DNA of 64,000 nt, from NCBI GenBank assembly GCA_003569365.1, contig BGOS01000020.1, positions 1 through 64,000 of the forward strand. Direction: 5' to 3'. The translations under genes and the position numbers were made by a program. Under the pieces are notes generated by a model. It did no database searches. It saw only the letters and a program-made list of their open reading frames with translations, and was not told the origin of the DNA. Positions 40,428 through 49,528 of this stretch are shown one piece after another; position 1 is the stretch's first letter; each line of letters opens with the position of its first letter. Source of the stretch: Anaerolineaceae bacterium (lineage in GTDB: Bacteria; Chloroflexota; Anaerolineae; Anaerolineales; UBA11657).

Positions 40428-41966
40428 ATGAATCTAAGCCTTTACGGCCCGCCCGGCTCCGGCAAAACCACCGTGGGCAAGCTGTGTGCGCGGCTGATGC
40501 AGTGTGATTTTGTGGACGTGGATGCGCACATAGAGTCCGCGACGGGCAGCACGGTTGCGGAATTGTTTGCCAGCGAGGGTGAGCTGCGCTTCCGCGCCCG
40601 CGAGCGCGCTGCCATCTTGCAGCTGGCCCAACGCGACAATCTGGTGATTGCCACCGGTGGCGGCGCACTGCTGGACGCCAACAACCGCACCGCGCTGGAG
40701 GCCAGTGGCCCGGTGGTGTGCTTGCGCGCCAGCGCTGCCACCATCCGCGCGCGCCTCTCCGGCGATCGCACGCGCCCGCTGCTGCAGCCCGCCGCAGATG
40801 GCGAGTTGCAGCTGGAGCAGCTGCTTGCACAGCGCCAGCAGCTCTACGATTCTTTTGCCCTGCAGCTGCCCACAGACGGGCTTGCACCGCAAGTGGTGGC
40901 GCAACGCATCCTGGCGGAAGCGCTTGCGTGGCAGCCGCCGCGCCAGAATGAAAGCAGCCCGGCGCTGCTGCTGGGCAGCGGTGCGCTGCAATATCTGCCG
41001 CGCGTGCTGCAGCAAGCGGGCCTGCCGCTGCCCGCGCTTATCGTCACTGACACAAACGTCGCGCCGCTGTGGGGCACGGCGCTGGGCAGCCGGCTTGGCG
41101 TGCCCGTTTGCAGTGTGCCCGCTGGTGAAGCACACAAAACACTCGCAACCATGCGCCTGCTATACGACGCATTTTTGGATCACGGCCTCGAGCGCGGCAG
41201 CGTTGTGCTGGCATTGGGCGGCGGTGTGCTGGGGGACATGGCGGGCTTTGCGGCTGCAACCTATATGCGCGGTGTGCGCTGGATCAACGCGCCCACCACA
41301 CTGCTGGCAATGGTGGATGCCAGCCTCGGCGGCAAAGTGGGGGTGGATCTGCCGCAGGGAAAAAATCTGGTGGGTGCATTTCATCCGCCGGCACTGGTGG
41401 TCAGCGACCCGTGTGTGCTGGCCACTTTGCCGCCCGCCCAGCATGCTGCCGGCTTGGCAGAGGCGCTCAAGCACGGCTTGATTGCTGATGCGGCATTGTT
41501 TGCCGAGCTGCCGGCAGCAGCCCCGCTGCCACGCGCACTGCTGCAGCGCGCCATCCAGGTCAAACTGGATATTGTTGCGCGCGACCCGCTTGAGCACGGC
41601 GAGCGTGCAAAATTAAATGTAGGCCACACCATCGGGCATGGGATTGAGGCAGCTTGCGGCTACACACTGCCGCACGGCTTTGCGATTGGAATTGGCCTGC
41701 TGGCGGAAGCGCAGCTGGCTGTGCGCCTGCAGCTGGCGGATGCCGCCTTGCCCGCCACCATTCGCGCGCGCCTGCTGCAGCTGGGCCTGCCCGTGGCGCA
41801 GCGTGGCTTGCACGCACAGCAGGTGCGCGCCGCAATGCAGCGCGACAAGAAAAAGCAAGCCGGCCAGTTGGCCTTTGCACTGCCGCGCGCGCCGGGCTTG
41901 GTAGAATACGGCGTGCATGCAAACGATGCCGACATCATGGCGGCCATCGAAAGCGTGTGCACCTGA
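40428..41966 (+). CDS. aroKB: Fused shikimate kinase / 3-dehydroquinate synthase; ORF opens at 40389
   Basis: MNLSLYGPPGSGKTTVGKLCARLM...ATGGGALLDANNR (AroK) then GSVVLALGGGVLGDMAGFAAATYMRGVRWINAPTTLLAMVDASLGGKVGVDLPQGKNLVGAFHPP (AroB). Confidence 0.95.
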   Translation: MNLSLYGPPGSGKTTVGKLCARLMQCDFVDVDAHIESATGSTVAELFASEGELRFRARERAAILQLAQRDNLVIATGGGALLDANNRTALEASGPVVCLRASAATIRARLSGDRTRPLLQPAADGELQLEQLLAQRQQLYDSFALQLPTDGLAPQVVAQRILAEALAWQPPRQNESSPALLLGSGALQYLPRVLQQAGLPLPALIVTDTNVAPLWGTALGSRLGVPVCSVPAGEAHKTLATMRLLYDAFLDHGLERGSVVLALGGGVLGDMAGFAAATYMRGVRWINAPTTLLAMVDASLGGKVGVDLPQGKNLVGAFHPPALVVSDPCVLATLPPAQHAAGLAEALKHGLIADAALFAELPAAAPLPRALLQRAIQVKLDIVARDPLEHGERAKLNVGHTIGHGIEAACGYTLPHGFAIGIGLLAEAQLAVRLQLADAALPATIRARLLQLGLPVAQRGLHAQQVRAAMQRDKKKQAGQLAFALPRAPGLVEYGVHANDADIMAAIESVCT

Positions 41967-41978
41967 AGCACTGCACTG

Positions 41979-42425
41979 ATGCTCAACATTCTTTTACTCC
42001 ACGGCCCCAACTTGAACCTGCTTGGCACACGCGAGCCGGCTGTGTACGGGCGCGACACCCTCGCCGACATAAATGGGCGCCTGGCCGAGCTGGCGGCAAC
42101 GCTGGGCGCCAGCACCCGCGCGCTGCAATCCAACCACGAGGGCGCCCTGGTTGACGCATTACATGAAGCCCGCGCCTGGGCGCAAGGCGTAGTGTTCAAC
42201 CCCGGCGCCTACAGCCACACTTCCATCGCGTTGCGCGACGCCATCAGCGCCGTGGCCCTGCCCGTTGTGGAAGTGCACCTCTCCAATATTCATGCGCGCG
42301 AGGAATTCCGGCAGCGCTCGCTGCTGGCGCCCGTGTGCGTGGGCGCAATTGCCGGCTTTGGCTGGAACTCTTATGCGCTTGGCTTGCGCGCGCTGCTGCA
42401 GCATTTAGGCAGCAGCCCGCAATAA
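41979..42425 (+). CDS. aroQ: Type II 3-dehydroquinate dehydratase
   Basis: [21 protein letters not shown]...[17 protein letters not shown]...[15 protein letters not shown]. Confidence 0.97.
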   Translation: MLNILLLHGPNLNLLGTREPAVYGRDTLADINGRLAELAATLGASTRALQSNHEGALVDALHEARAWAQGVVFNPGAYSHTSIALRDAISAVALPVVEVHLSNIHAREEFRQRSLLAPVCVGAIAGFGWNSYALGLRALLQHLGSSPQ

Positions 42426-42437
42426 CGGGCGACGCAC

Positions 42438-43529
42438 ATGGCAGACCCCAAGCCCATCAACTTTACGCGCGGCGTGCCGGCCACCGAATCATTTCCGGCC
42501 GCGCAGCTGGCCATTGCCGCCGAAAATGCGCTGCGCAATCACAGCGCCACCATCCTGCAGTACGGGCCGGCCAGTGGCTTCTTGCCAATGCGGGAATGGC
42601 TGGCGGCGCGCTACGGCGTGGCGGTGGAAAGCGTGCTGTGCAGCAACGGCTCGCTGCAAATTGTGGAGTTTCTGGGTGCGGCGCTTTTAGCGCCCGGCGA
42701 TGCCGTTTTTGTGGAAGAGCCCACGTACGACCGCACACTCACTACGCTGCGCAAAGCGGGCGCGCGTGTGGTGGGAATTCCACTGGAGGCCGATGGGCCG
42801 GACATTGACGCGCTCGAGCAGGCGCTGCGCATTCACCACCCGCGCTTTTTTTACGTAATCCCGGACTTTCAAAATCCGTCTGGTGCCACCTGTTCGCGCG
42901 CAAAACGCGAGCGCCTGGTGGAGCTCGCGCGCTCGCACAACTTCTTTTTGCTCGAGGACTGCCCCTACCGGTCGCTGCGCTACAGCGGCCAGGCAGAGCC
43001 CGCTCTGATTGAATTGGCGCCGGATGTAGTGCTGTTGATGTCATCTTACAGCAAGCTCATCGGCCCGGGGCCGCGCTTTGGCTTTGCCATCGGCGATGCC
43101 GGCCTGCTGCAACGCATTGCGAAGGTTGCGGAAGACACCTACATTTCGCCCGGTTTGCTGGCGCACGGAATTGTGTACGAGTATTGTGCGGCTGGATATT
43201 TAGAGCCGCAAGTGGAGCGCCTGCTGGCGCTGTACGCGCCGCGCCTGGCAGCCACTTTGGCCGCGCTCGACAAGCATTTGCCTGAAACGGCGCCTACGCG
43301 CCCGCAAGGCGGCTTCTTTCTTTCGCTCACTTTGCCGGAAGGTGTGAATACCAGTGACGTGCGCACGGCTGCCGCGCTGGTAGGCTTGAATTTAGCTGAT
43401 GGCCGGGGATTCTTCAGCAATGGCGGTGGTGAGCGCTTTCTGCGCCTGCCATACTGTGCCCTTTCTCCCGTAGATTTGGAAGAGGGCATAAAACGCCTGG
43501 CTGGCGTTGTGCACGCTTTGCAGGCGTAA
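42438..43529 (+). CDS. PLP-dependent aminotransferase, class I/II (2-aminoadipate transaminase-like)
   Basis: FTRGVPATESFPAAQLAIAAENALRNHSATILQYGPASGFLPMREWLAARYGV...PDFQNPSGATCSRAKRERLVELAR. Confidence 0.9.
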   Translation: MADPKPINFTRGVPATESFPAAQLAIAAENALRNHSATILQYGPASGFLPMREWLAARYGVAVESVLCSNGSLQIVEFLGAALLAPGDAVFVEEPTYDRTLTTLRKAGARVVGIPLEADGPDIDALEQALRIHHPRFFYVIPDFQNPSGATCSRAKRERLVELARSHNFFLLEDCPYRSLRYSGQAEPALIELAPDVVLLMSSYSKLIGPGPRFGFAIGDAGLLQRIAKVAEDTYISPGLLAHGIVYEYCAAGYLEPQVERLLALYAPRLAATLAALDKHLPETAPTRPQGGFFLSLTLPEGVNTSDVRTAAALVGLNLADGRGFFSNGGGERFLRLPYCALSPVDLEEGIKRLAGVVHALQA

Positions 43530-43581
43530 TTAGGCGCTGAAATTCGCGCGGTGTTTTTTGCCGCCGGCGTTGCACAGCCAG

Positions 43582-43606
43582 GCTTAAGTTTTTCAAAAAC
43601 TTAAGC
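43582..43606. other. 25-nt AT-rich inverted repeat upstream of dnaA
   Basis: GCTTAAGTTTTT-C-AAAAACTTAAGC, perfect 12-bp arms. Confidence 0.85.
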
Positions 43607-43624
43607 TTTGCGCCAAGATTGCCA

Positions 43625-43654
43625 TTGACTCGCGCTCTGCCAGCTTGTTATAAT
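43625..43654 (+). promoter_or_regulatory. Sigma70-like promoter for dnaA
   Basis: TTGACT (43625-43630), 18-nt spacer, TATAAT (43649-43654). Confidence 0.75.
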
Positions 43655-43886
43655 TCGCGCCCACTGGCAGGGTGGAGTTGGATGCGTGCGCCAAACAGGG
43701 TGCGGCTCGCGCGGGGCAGAACCCAACGCCGGTGCGCAGGTTCTGAGTTCTTTGAACAATTGAATAATAGTTTTGCGGCGCCAGGTTGTGCAAGCAGCCG
43801 GCGCCTTGTATGTTTATTGAGGACTAATCGTTGGCATTATTAATTTGCGGGCCCCGGCGGCTGTGCGCTGCGCCGGGCAGTTGTAA

Positions 43887-45221
43887 ATGAAGCCGGAGCA
43901 AATCTGGCAGGCAGCGCTGGGTGAACTGCAACTGCAGATGACCCCGGCCACATTTGACACGTGGCTGCGCGGCTCGCGTGTGCTGGCACACGAGGAAGGC
44001 TTGTTTGTGGTTGGTGTGGCTTCCGGCTACGCCAAAGACTGGCTGGAGCGGCGCCTGCACGCCACAATCGCGCGCACCCTCTCGGGCATTGTCGGCCGCA
44101 CGGTTGAGGTGCGCTTCTCCGTGTCCGGCAACGACGCACCCGCAGCTGAGCCATTGGTGGGCGCCAAAGTGCTTTTGCCCGCTGCAGAAATTGAAGTGCC
44201 AGAAACTCCCAGCCTCAACCCGCGCTACATTTTTGAGAACTTTGTGGTTGGTGCGCACAACCGCATGGCGCACGCTGCGGCGCGCGCCGTCAGCGAATCA
44301 CCGGCCGGCGCATACAACCCGCTGTTTTTGCACGGCGGCGTGGGCCTCGGCAAAACCCACCTGCTGCAGGCGATTGGCAACGCAAGTGCCCGCCAGGGCT
44401 TGCGCGTACTTTATGTAGCGGCCGAAGAATTCACCAACGATCTGATCAACGCCATCCGCACGCACACCACCGGCGCCTTTCGCGAAAAATACCGCACAAT
44501 CGATGTGCTGCTGGTGGATGATGTGCAGTTCATTGCCGGCAAAGACGCCACCCAGGAAGAGCTGTTTCACACCTTCAACACATTGCATGGGCAGAACAAA
44601 CAGCTGGTGCTTTCGTCGGACCGCTCGCCAAAGGCCATGATGACGCTGGCCGAGCGCCTGCGCTCGCGGTTTGAGTGGGGCCTTTTGGTGGATATTCAAA
44701 CACCGGACGCAGAAACGCGCAACGCCATCCTGCGCAACAAAGCTGAAGCCCTGGGACAGAGCGTGCCCGCGGCAGTGCTAGCGCTGATTGCACAGCGCGT
44801 GCAAAGCAATGTGCGCGAACTCGAGGGCGCCCTCAACCAGGTTCTGGCGCAGTCTGCACTGCTTGGCCTGCCGCTGGATGAGGCGCTTGCCAACCGCGTG
44901 CTTGCCAATTTGCGCCCGCAACAGCGCACTGTTTCCACTACGAGTGTCGTGGCAGCTGTCGCCGCTTTTTATGACCTGACCGTGGCGGACCTGTGTGGGC
45001 GCGACCGCTCGCAGCAAATTGCCCTGCCGCGCCAGATGGCGATGTTTATCATGCGCGAAGAAACCGCGGCCTCGCTGCCACAGATTGGCGATGCACTGGG
45101 CGGCCGCGACCACACCACCATCAAGTATGGCTACGAAAAGCTGCGCGGCTTGGTGGACACGGACGACAAGCTACGGCGGGAGGCAGCGCTCATCCGCGAG
45201 GCGCTTTACAGCGCAAAATAA
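43887..45221 (+). CDS. dnaA: Chromosomal replication initiator DnaA
   Basis: IWQAALGELQLQMTPATFDTWLRGS; NPLFLHGGVGLGKTHLLQAIGN; LLVDDVQFIAGKDATQEELFHTFN; C-terminal LPRQMAMFIMREETAASLPQIGDALGGRDHTTIKYG. Confidence 0.98.
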   Translation: MKPEQIWQAALGELQLQMTPATFDTWLRGSRVLAHEEGLFVVGVASGYAKDWLERRLHATIARTLSGIVGRTVEVRFSVSGNDAPAAEPLVGAKVLLPAAEIEVPETPSLNPRYIFENFVVGAHNRMAHAAARAVSESPAGAYNPLFLHGGVGLGKTHLLQAIGNASARQGLRVLYVAAEEFTNDLINAIRTHTTGAFREKYRTIDVLLVDDVQFIAGKDATQEELFHTFNTLHGQNKQLVLSSDRSPKAMMTLAERLRSRFEWGLLVDIQTPDAETRNAILRNKAEALGQSVPAAVLALIAQRVQSNVRELEGALNQVLAQSALLGLPLDEALANRVLANLRPQQRTVSTTSVVAAVAAFYDLTVADLCGRDRSQQIALPRQMAMFIMREETAASLPQIGDALGGRDHTTIKYGYEKLRGLVDTDDKLRREAALIREALYSAK

Positions 45222-45660
45222 CGAACCCCAGCAACCGATAACAACCAAAACCCGCAAGTGACGGTTTTTTGTCGCGCGCGCGGCGCCCTGTGGATAACCA
45301 GCGCTTTTCTGTGGATAACTTGGGTTTGAGGGGGATAATCTTTTAAGCCTTGCCGCCCAAGGGGCAAAAACCGCGCCAAAAAGCCGAAAACAGCCCGCGC
45401 CACCGGAGCTGCCGGCCCCTGGCTGGATGCAAAAGAATCCGGCCAACCACATCTAGTTTTTATCCCCTGCTTATCCTTATACTGTAGGCGGTGGCTGATT
45501 GAAGAAAAAGAATTGTTGCCAAAACCGCTGGTTTTAATTTGAAAAACTTTCGTGCCGAAGGTTACTAGAGTTTTCCACAGTACTACGGCTACTACGATTC
45601 ATTAAGAGAGATAAGAGGAATACATAATTAGCGTCCCGCTAAACTGCGGGGGGAACAGAG
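45222..45660. other. oriC: Candidate chromosomal replication origin (oriC)
   Basis: Intergenic next to dnaA; TGTGGATAA at 45289-45297 and 45310-45318; weaker boxes GGGGGATAA (45330-45338), TTATCCCCT (45462-45470), TTATCCTTA (45473-45481), TTTTCCACA (45571-45579); AT-richer 45480-45560. Confidence 0.85.
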
Positions 45661-46989
45661 GTGCGTATGCTACAAACACTAAGCGAAGCAAGCAAGCAAA
45701 TGCGGTTCAAGGCGGACTTGCCGGAAAAACTACTGGAGGTGCACCAGAATTTTGTTGCGCCACGGGTGGACGATGTTTCCGGGGCGGTTACCGCTGCGCT
45801 TGAAGCGGGTGGTTTGTTGGCGCTGGTCCGGCCCGGCGAAACTGTCGCGGTGGGTGTTGGCTCGCGCGGCATTGCAAATATTGCCGCGATTGCCCGCGCA
45901 ACAGTGGGCTGCCTCAAGGCCCACGGCGCCCAGCCTTTTATTGTTGCTGTGATGGGCAGCCATGGCGGCGCCACCAGTGCCGGCCAAACCGAGTTGTTGG
46001 AATCAATGGGGGTAACCGAAGCCACGATGGGCTGCGAGCTGCGCGTGACAATGGAAGTGCAGGCGGTGGGCCGCATCCCGGACGGCCCTGAGCTGCACCA
46101 GGACATTCGCAGCGCCGCCGCCAACCACACAATTCTGCTTAGCCGAATCAAGCCGCACACAGACTTTCATGGCAAGCTGGAAAGCGGGCCGGCGAAGATG
46201 GAAGTGATTGGGCTTGGCAAGCAGTGCGGGGCGGAGATGATGCACGCGTATGGCACGAGTGGCTTCCAGCGCTTTTTGGCGCCAGCTGCCCGCGTGTATG
46301 CCGCAAACACAAACGTGCGCGGCGCCATCGCCATCATTGAGAATGCGCGCGAGGAAACAGCCGAGATCAGTTGGCTGGCCGCAAAAGATATTGGCACCGA
46401 AGCCGAAGAGTTGCTGCTGCGCAAAGCCAAATCCCTGATGCCGAGCCTGCCGTTTGCTGCCATGGATGTGCTGGTAATGCGCGAACTGGGCAAGAACATC
46501 AGTGGCACAGGCATGGACACAAATGTGATTGGCCGCCTACTGGTGAACCGCCAGCCCGAGCCGGATGACCGGCTGGATATTGGCGCTATCGTTGTTCTGG
46601 ATTTGACAGAGGCAACCCACGGCAATGCCTCGGGCATTGGCCTGGCTGATGTGACTACACTGCGCGCCGTAAACAAGATTGACTTTGTTGCAACCTATAC
46701 CAACGCGGTGACGGCCACCACCTTTGGCCTCAAGCGCAGCACCATCCCGATCACCATGGCGGACGACCAGCGCGCGCTGGAAGTGGCGGTGCGCACCTGC
46801 GGCGCTGCGCCGGGCAGTGCGGTGTCCTTCGTTTTTGCGCGCAATACGCTCACGGCGGAGAAGTTGTGGGTAAGCCAGGCGCTGCGCGCCCAAGTGGAAG
46901 CGCACCCGCGCTTGACGATTGTGGGTGAGGTGCCGCTGAGTTTTGACCGAAACGGCAGCATGACCTCGCCGTGGCTGATGGAAGGTTAG
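45661..46989 (+). CDS. LarA-like (DUF2088) lactate racemase-family protein
   Basis: ARATVGCLKAHGAQPFIVAVMGSHGGATSAGQTELLESMGV...HTILLSRIKPHTDFHGKLESGPAKMEVIGLGKQCGAEMMHAYG. Confidence 0.8.
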   Translation: MRMLQTLSEASKQMRFKADLPEKLLEVHQNFVAPRVDDVSGAVTAALEAGGLLALVRPGETVAVGVGSRGIANIAAIARATVGCLKAHGAQPFIVAVMGSHGGATSAGQTELLESMGVTEATMGCELRVTMEVQAVGRIPDGPELHQDIRSAAANHTILLSRIKPHTDFHGKLESGPAKMEVIGLGKQCGAEMMHAYGTSGFQRFLAPAARVYAANTNVRGAIAIIENAREETAEISWLAAKDIGTEAEELLLRKAKSLMPSLPFAAMDVLVMRELGKNISGTGMDTNVIGRLLVNRQPEPDDRLDIGAIVVLDLTEATHGNASGIGLADVTTLRAVNKIDFVATYTNAVTATTFGLKRSTIPITMADDQRALEVAVRTCGAAPGSAVSFVFARNTLTAEKLWVSQALRAQVEAHPRLTIVGEVPLSFDRNGSMTSPWLMEG

Positions 46990-47068
46990 TGCGCAACACT
47001 GATATCGACAAACAAGCCGTTTTTGGAGAAGTGAGGGGAGCCAAGATAACACTTGCTTCGGCATAGGA

Positions 47069-48730
47069 GTGGAAAAACATAAGTGGGTAGGCGCTGCAGG
47101 TGCGACAATAGCCGTAGGTATGCATAAGCCACACACACAGCAGCTTTTTGCGCTTCGGGCAAAGAATCTCCGCCTTGATCTGGCTGCGGTCGGTGCTGTG
47201 ACACTATTGTTCTGGCTGGCAACTACACCGGGCAGTGCCTATTTCATACAGGGTGACACGCCTGCACAGGATTACGTTGCACTCGCATGGTCGCAGGGGT
47301 GCTGGGAACATGTGACTGAGAAAATGTTGGCGGTTGTGCTGCTGACGCCGCTATTCGTGTTCTTCGGACCGTCGCCAAATTGGGAAACCGCTCTGTTGGC
47401 TGGGGCATCTGTGGTCAGTGTTGTAACCACCTATGAACTGTCTAGATTGCTGACGAAATCCCGGTGTGGCGGAATGTTTGCGGTGTTGTTTCTAACGGCA
47501 CTACCGGCATTTCAGTTCTTCAGCCACACCTATTTTGGCTATCAAGTGCCCTGCTTGCTGCTTGCGTGGCTTGCAGTGCAGCGTAAACAGTGGGGATGGG
47601 CTGGCTTCTGGTTTGGTTTGTCTTTTGTCGCCCACTTTAATGCTCTTGTGCCCATCGTATTCTCGGTTTGCAGCTTGTTTGTGACTCACATCAGATATCT
47701 GCCATGGCGCAGTAAGCTCCAGTTAGTCTTTGGTGGCCTCGCACCATTGGTTTGTGTGGAGGGACTGTTCTTTATTTATACAGGCGACCCATTAATTTGG
47801 TCACGCGGAATACTTGCTGTTATATCAAAGTTCTCGGGAGCGACTGTAGCGGGTCTTGCTGCGGTTGCGCACCCCAATTGGTGGTGGCTGATGGAAACGG
47901 TCGTAAGCAATAACGGTGCTTCAAACAGCGCCGTATTGGCACTTGGTACGCTTGTACCTTTTGTGTTTCGGGGCAACAAGACGGGCATGGCACTTGGCCT
48001 TTCATTTTTAGGAGCCGCCTTGTTTTATTCCCTTCAAGCTGGAGTTGGTCGGTCGTTGATGTTGGCGCGCTCACTGGCTGTCTTGTACCCGTTCTGGGTT
48101 GTCTGTGCTAGCGCGGTGTTGTTATGTGTAACAAAACTCCTGTCGGCCTCACAGAGAATTCGCGAGCTTGGCGCGGGTGCAATATTACTCGGTCTTTTTG
48201 GCGCGACTGTACAGACAGGATTGTTTTTGCGAGATTTCAGTGCGACTCTACAACCGCAAGTTGCAGAATGGTTCATGGCTGCCGCGGCTGAACATCGGCC
48301 GATCAAGTATTCGGGGTCTACCTGGTCCGCAATGTATCTGGCGCAGGCTTACGGTGTGGAATTACTGGTAGGCGACGCGCGCTGGATAGAAGCAAACGAT
48401 CCGGGTCAGGCGGTCCTGATATTTGAAGGTCAGGCGCCCGCAGGCCTAGTGCCCGACGGCTACAAGATCGAGGCTTTGTTAACCAAGCCCACGGCAGACG
48501 CAATGTATCCGGCTTTGACTATGCAGGCTGGGATTTTCCGCCGAGTGGAACTGTGGCGGCCAACTAGGCCGTCACAGCCAATTAAGCCGACAAGCTCCAC
48601 AAATCTGGGCAACGCCTCTTATTATTATGCCGGAGCAGGGTGCTACACACCACCACGCTTCATGCACGGCGCAATGCATTTCTATGAATTACTGTGGTAC
48701 AAATTTGTTAATCTACTGAAGTTTAGATGA
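47069..48730 (+). CDS. Multi-pass membrane protein, GT39/ArnT-like
   Basis: Many hydrophobic segments; N-terminal FWLATTPGSAYFIQGDTPAQDYVALAWSQG; ATGA overlap with the next glycosyltransferase. Confidence 0.55.
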   Translation: MEKHKWVGAAGATIAVGMHKPHTQQLFALRAKNLRLDLAAVGAVTLLFWLATTPGSAYFIQGDTPAQDYVALAWSQGCWEHVTEKMLAVVLLTPLFVFFGPSPNWETALLAGASVVSVVTTYELSRLLTKSRCGGMFAVLFLTALPAFQFFSHTYFGYQVPCLLLAWLAVQRKQWGWAGFWFGLSFVAHFNALVPIVFSVCSLFVTHIRYLPWRSKLQLVFGGLAPLVCVEGLFFIYTGDPLIWSRGILAVISKFSGATVAGLAAVAHPNWWWLMETVVSNNGASNSAVLALGTLVPFVFRGNKTGMALGLSFLGAALFYSLQAGVGRSLMLARSLAVLYPFWVVCASAVLLCVTKLLSASQRIRELGAGAILLGLFGATVQTGLFLRDFSATLQPQVAEWFMAAAAEHRPIKYSGSTWSAMYLAQAYGVELLVGDARWIEANDPGQAVLIFEGQAPAGLVPDGYKIEALLTKPTADAMYPALTMQAGIFRRVELWRPTRPSQPIKPTSSTNLGNASYYYAGAGCYTPPRFMHGAMHFYELLWYKFVNLLKFR

Positions 48731-49503
48731 CAGACAGCATTCCAATCATCTTAATTCTCCCGGCTTTTAACGAGGGGGTGGCTCTCGGGCCACTACTCTC
48801 TACGACGGCTATCACACGGGCCACACACCTGCAAAACCTGACCGTGATTGTAGTAAACGACGGTAGCACTGATGATACGGCGTTGGTTGTCAATGCTGCG
48901 CGTTTACAAAATGGCAACGACAGCTGGTTAACCCTGGTGTCACATCCGGTTAATATGGGGCTTGCACAAGCCATGCGCACAGGTATTGCTCAGGCTCTTC
49001 AGGTGGCACCAACCGACGGCCTGATAGCCAGCATGGATGCTGACAATTCACATCAGCCATCTGAAATGGTTAAGATGGTGGACAGAATACGTGCAGGCGC
49101 AGATGTCGTGATAGGATCCCGATTTCAGGCTGGCGCAGAAATGCGGGGTATTCCGAGACATCGACAGCTGTTCAGTGTCGGCGTCAGCATTCTCTTCCGA
49201 ATGTTCTGTCCTATAGTGGGCGTCCGTGATTTTTCATGCGGCTACCGCATTTACCGTGCTAGTGCGTTGCGGCGGGCAACTGCAGTGTTCGGGGAGAAAC
49301 TGATTACAGAGCAGGGTTTTGCCTGTATGACCGAAGTTCTACTTAAGATGTCCCAGCTACCCGGCCTTAGGTTTGTAGAAACTCCGATCTGTCTACGTTA
49401 CGACCGGAAACCAGGACCGACCAAGATGAAGGTATGGCAAAATGTGAAGGACATGATTGCACTTATGTGGCGGTTGCGTGCCGGCAGTATGGCAGCAAGG
49501 TAG
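48727..49503 (+). CDS. Glycosyltransferase family 2 (polyprenyl-phosphate hexose synthase-like)
   Basis: LILPAFNEGVALGPLLS...VIVVNDGSTDDTALVV...LIASMDADNSHQPSEMVKMVDRIRAGADVVIGSRF. Confidence 0.9.
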   Translation: MTDSIPIILILPAFNEGVALGPLLSTTAITRATHLQNLTVIVVNDGSTDDTALVVNAARLQNGNDSWLTLVSHPVNMGLAQAMRTGIAQALQVAPTDGLIASMDADNSHQPSEMVKMVDRIRAGADVVIGSRFQAGAEMRGIPRHRQLFSVGVSILFRMFCPIVGVRDFSCGYRIYRASALRRATAVFGEKLITEQGFACMTEVLLKMSQLPGLRFVETPICLRYDRKPGPTKMKVWQNVKDMIALMWRLRAGSMAAR

Positions 49504-49528
49504 GCGAACAACACTCGCCACCTCGCAT

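Noticed and set aside
43770-43830. SRP-RNA-like segment CCAGGTTGTGCAAGCAGCCGG
   Set aside because: Lacks the conserved GGAA loop and symmetric-loop sequence of SRP domain IV; resemblance is superficial.
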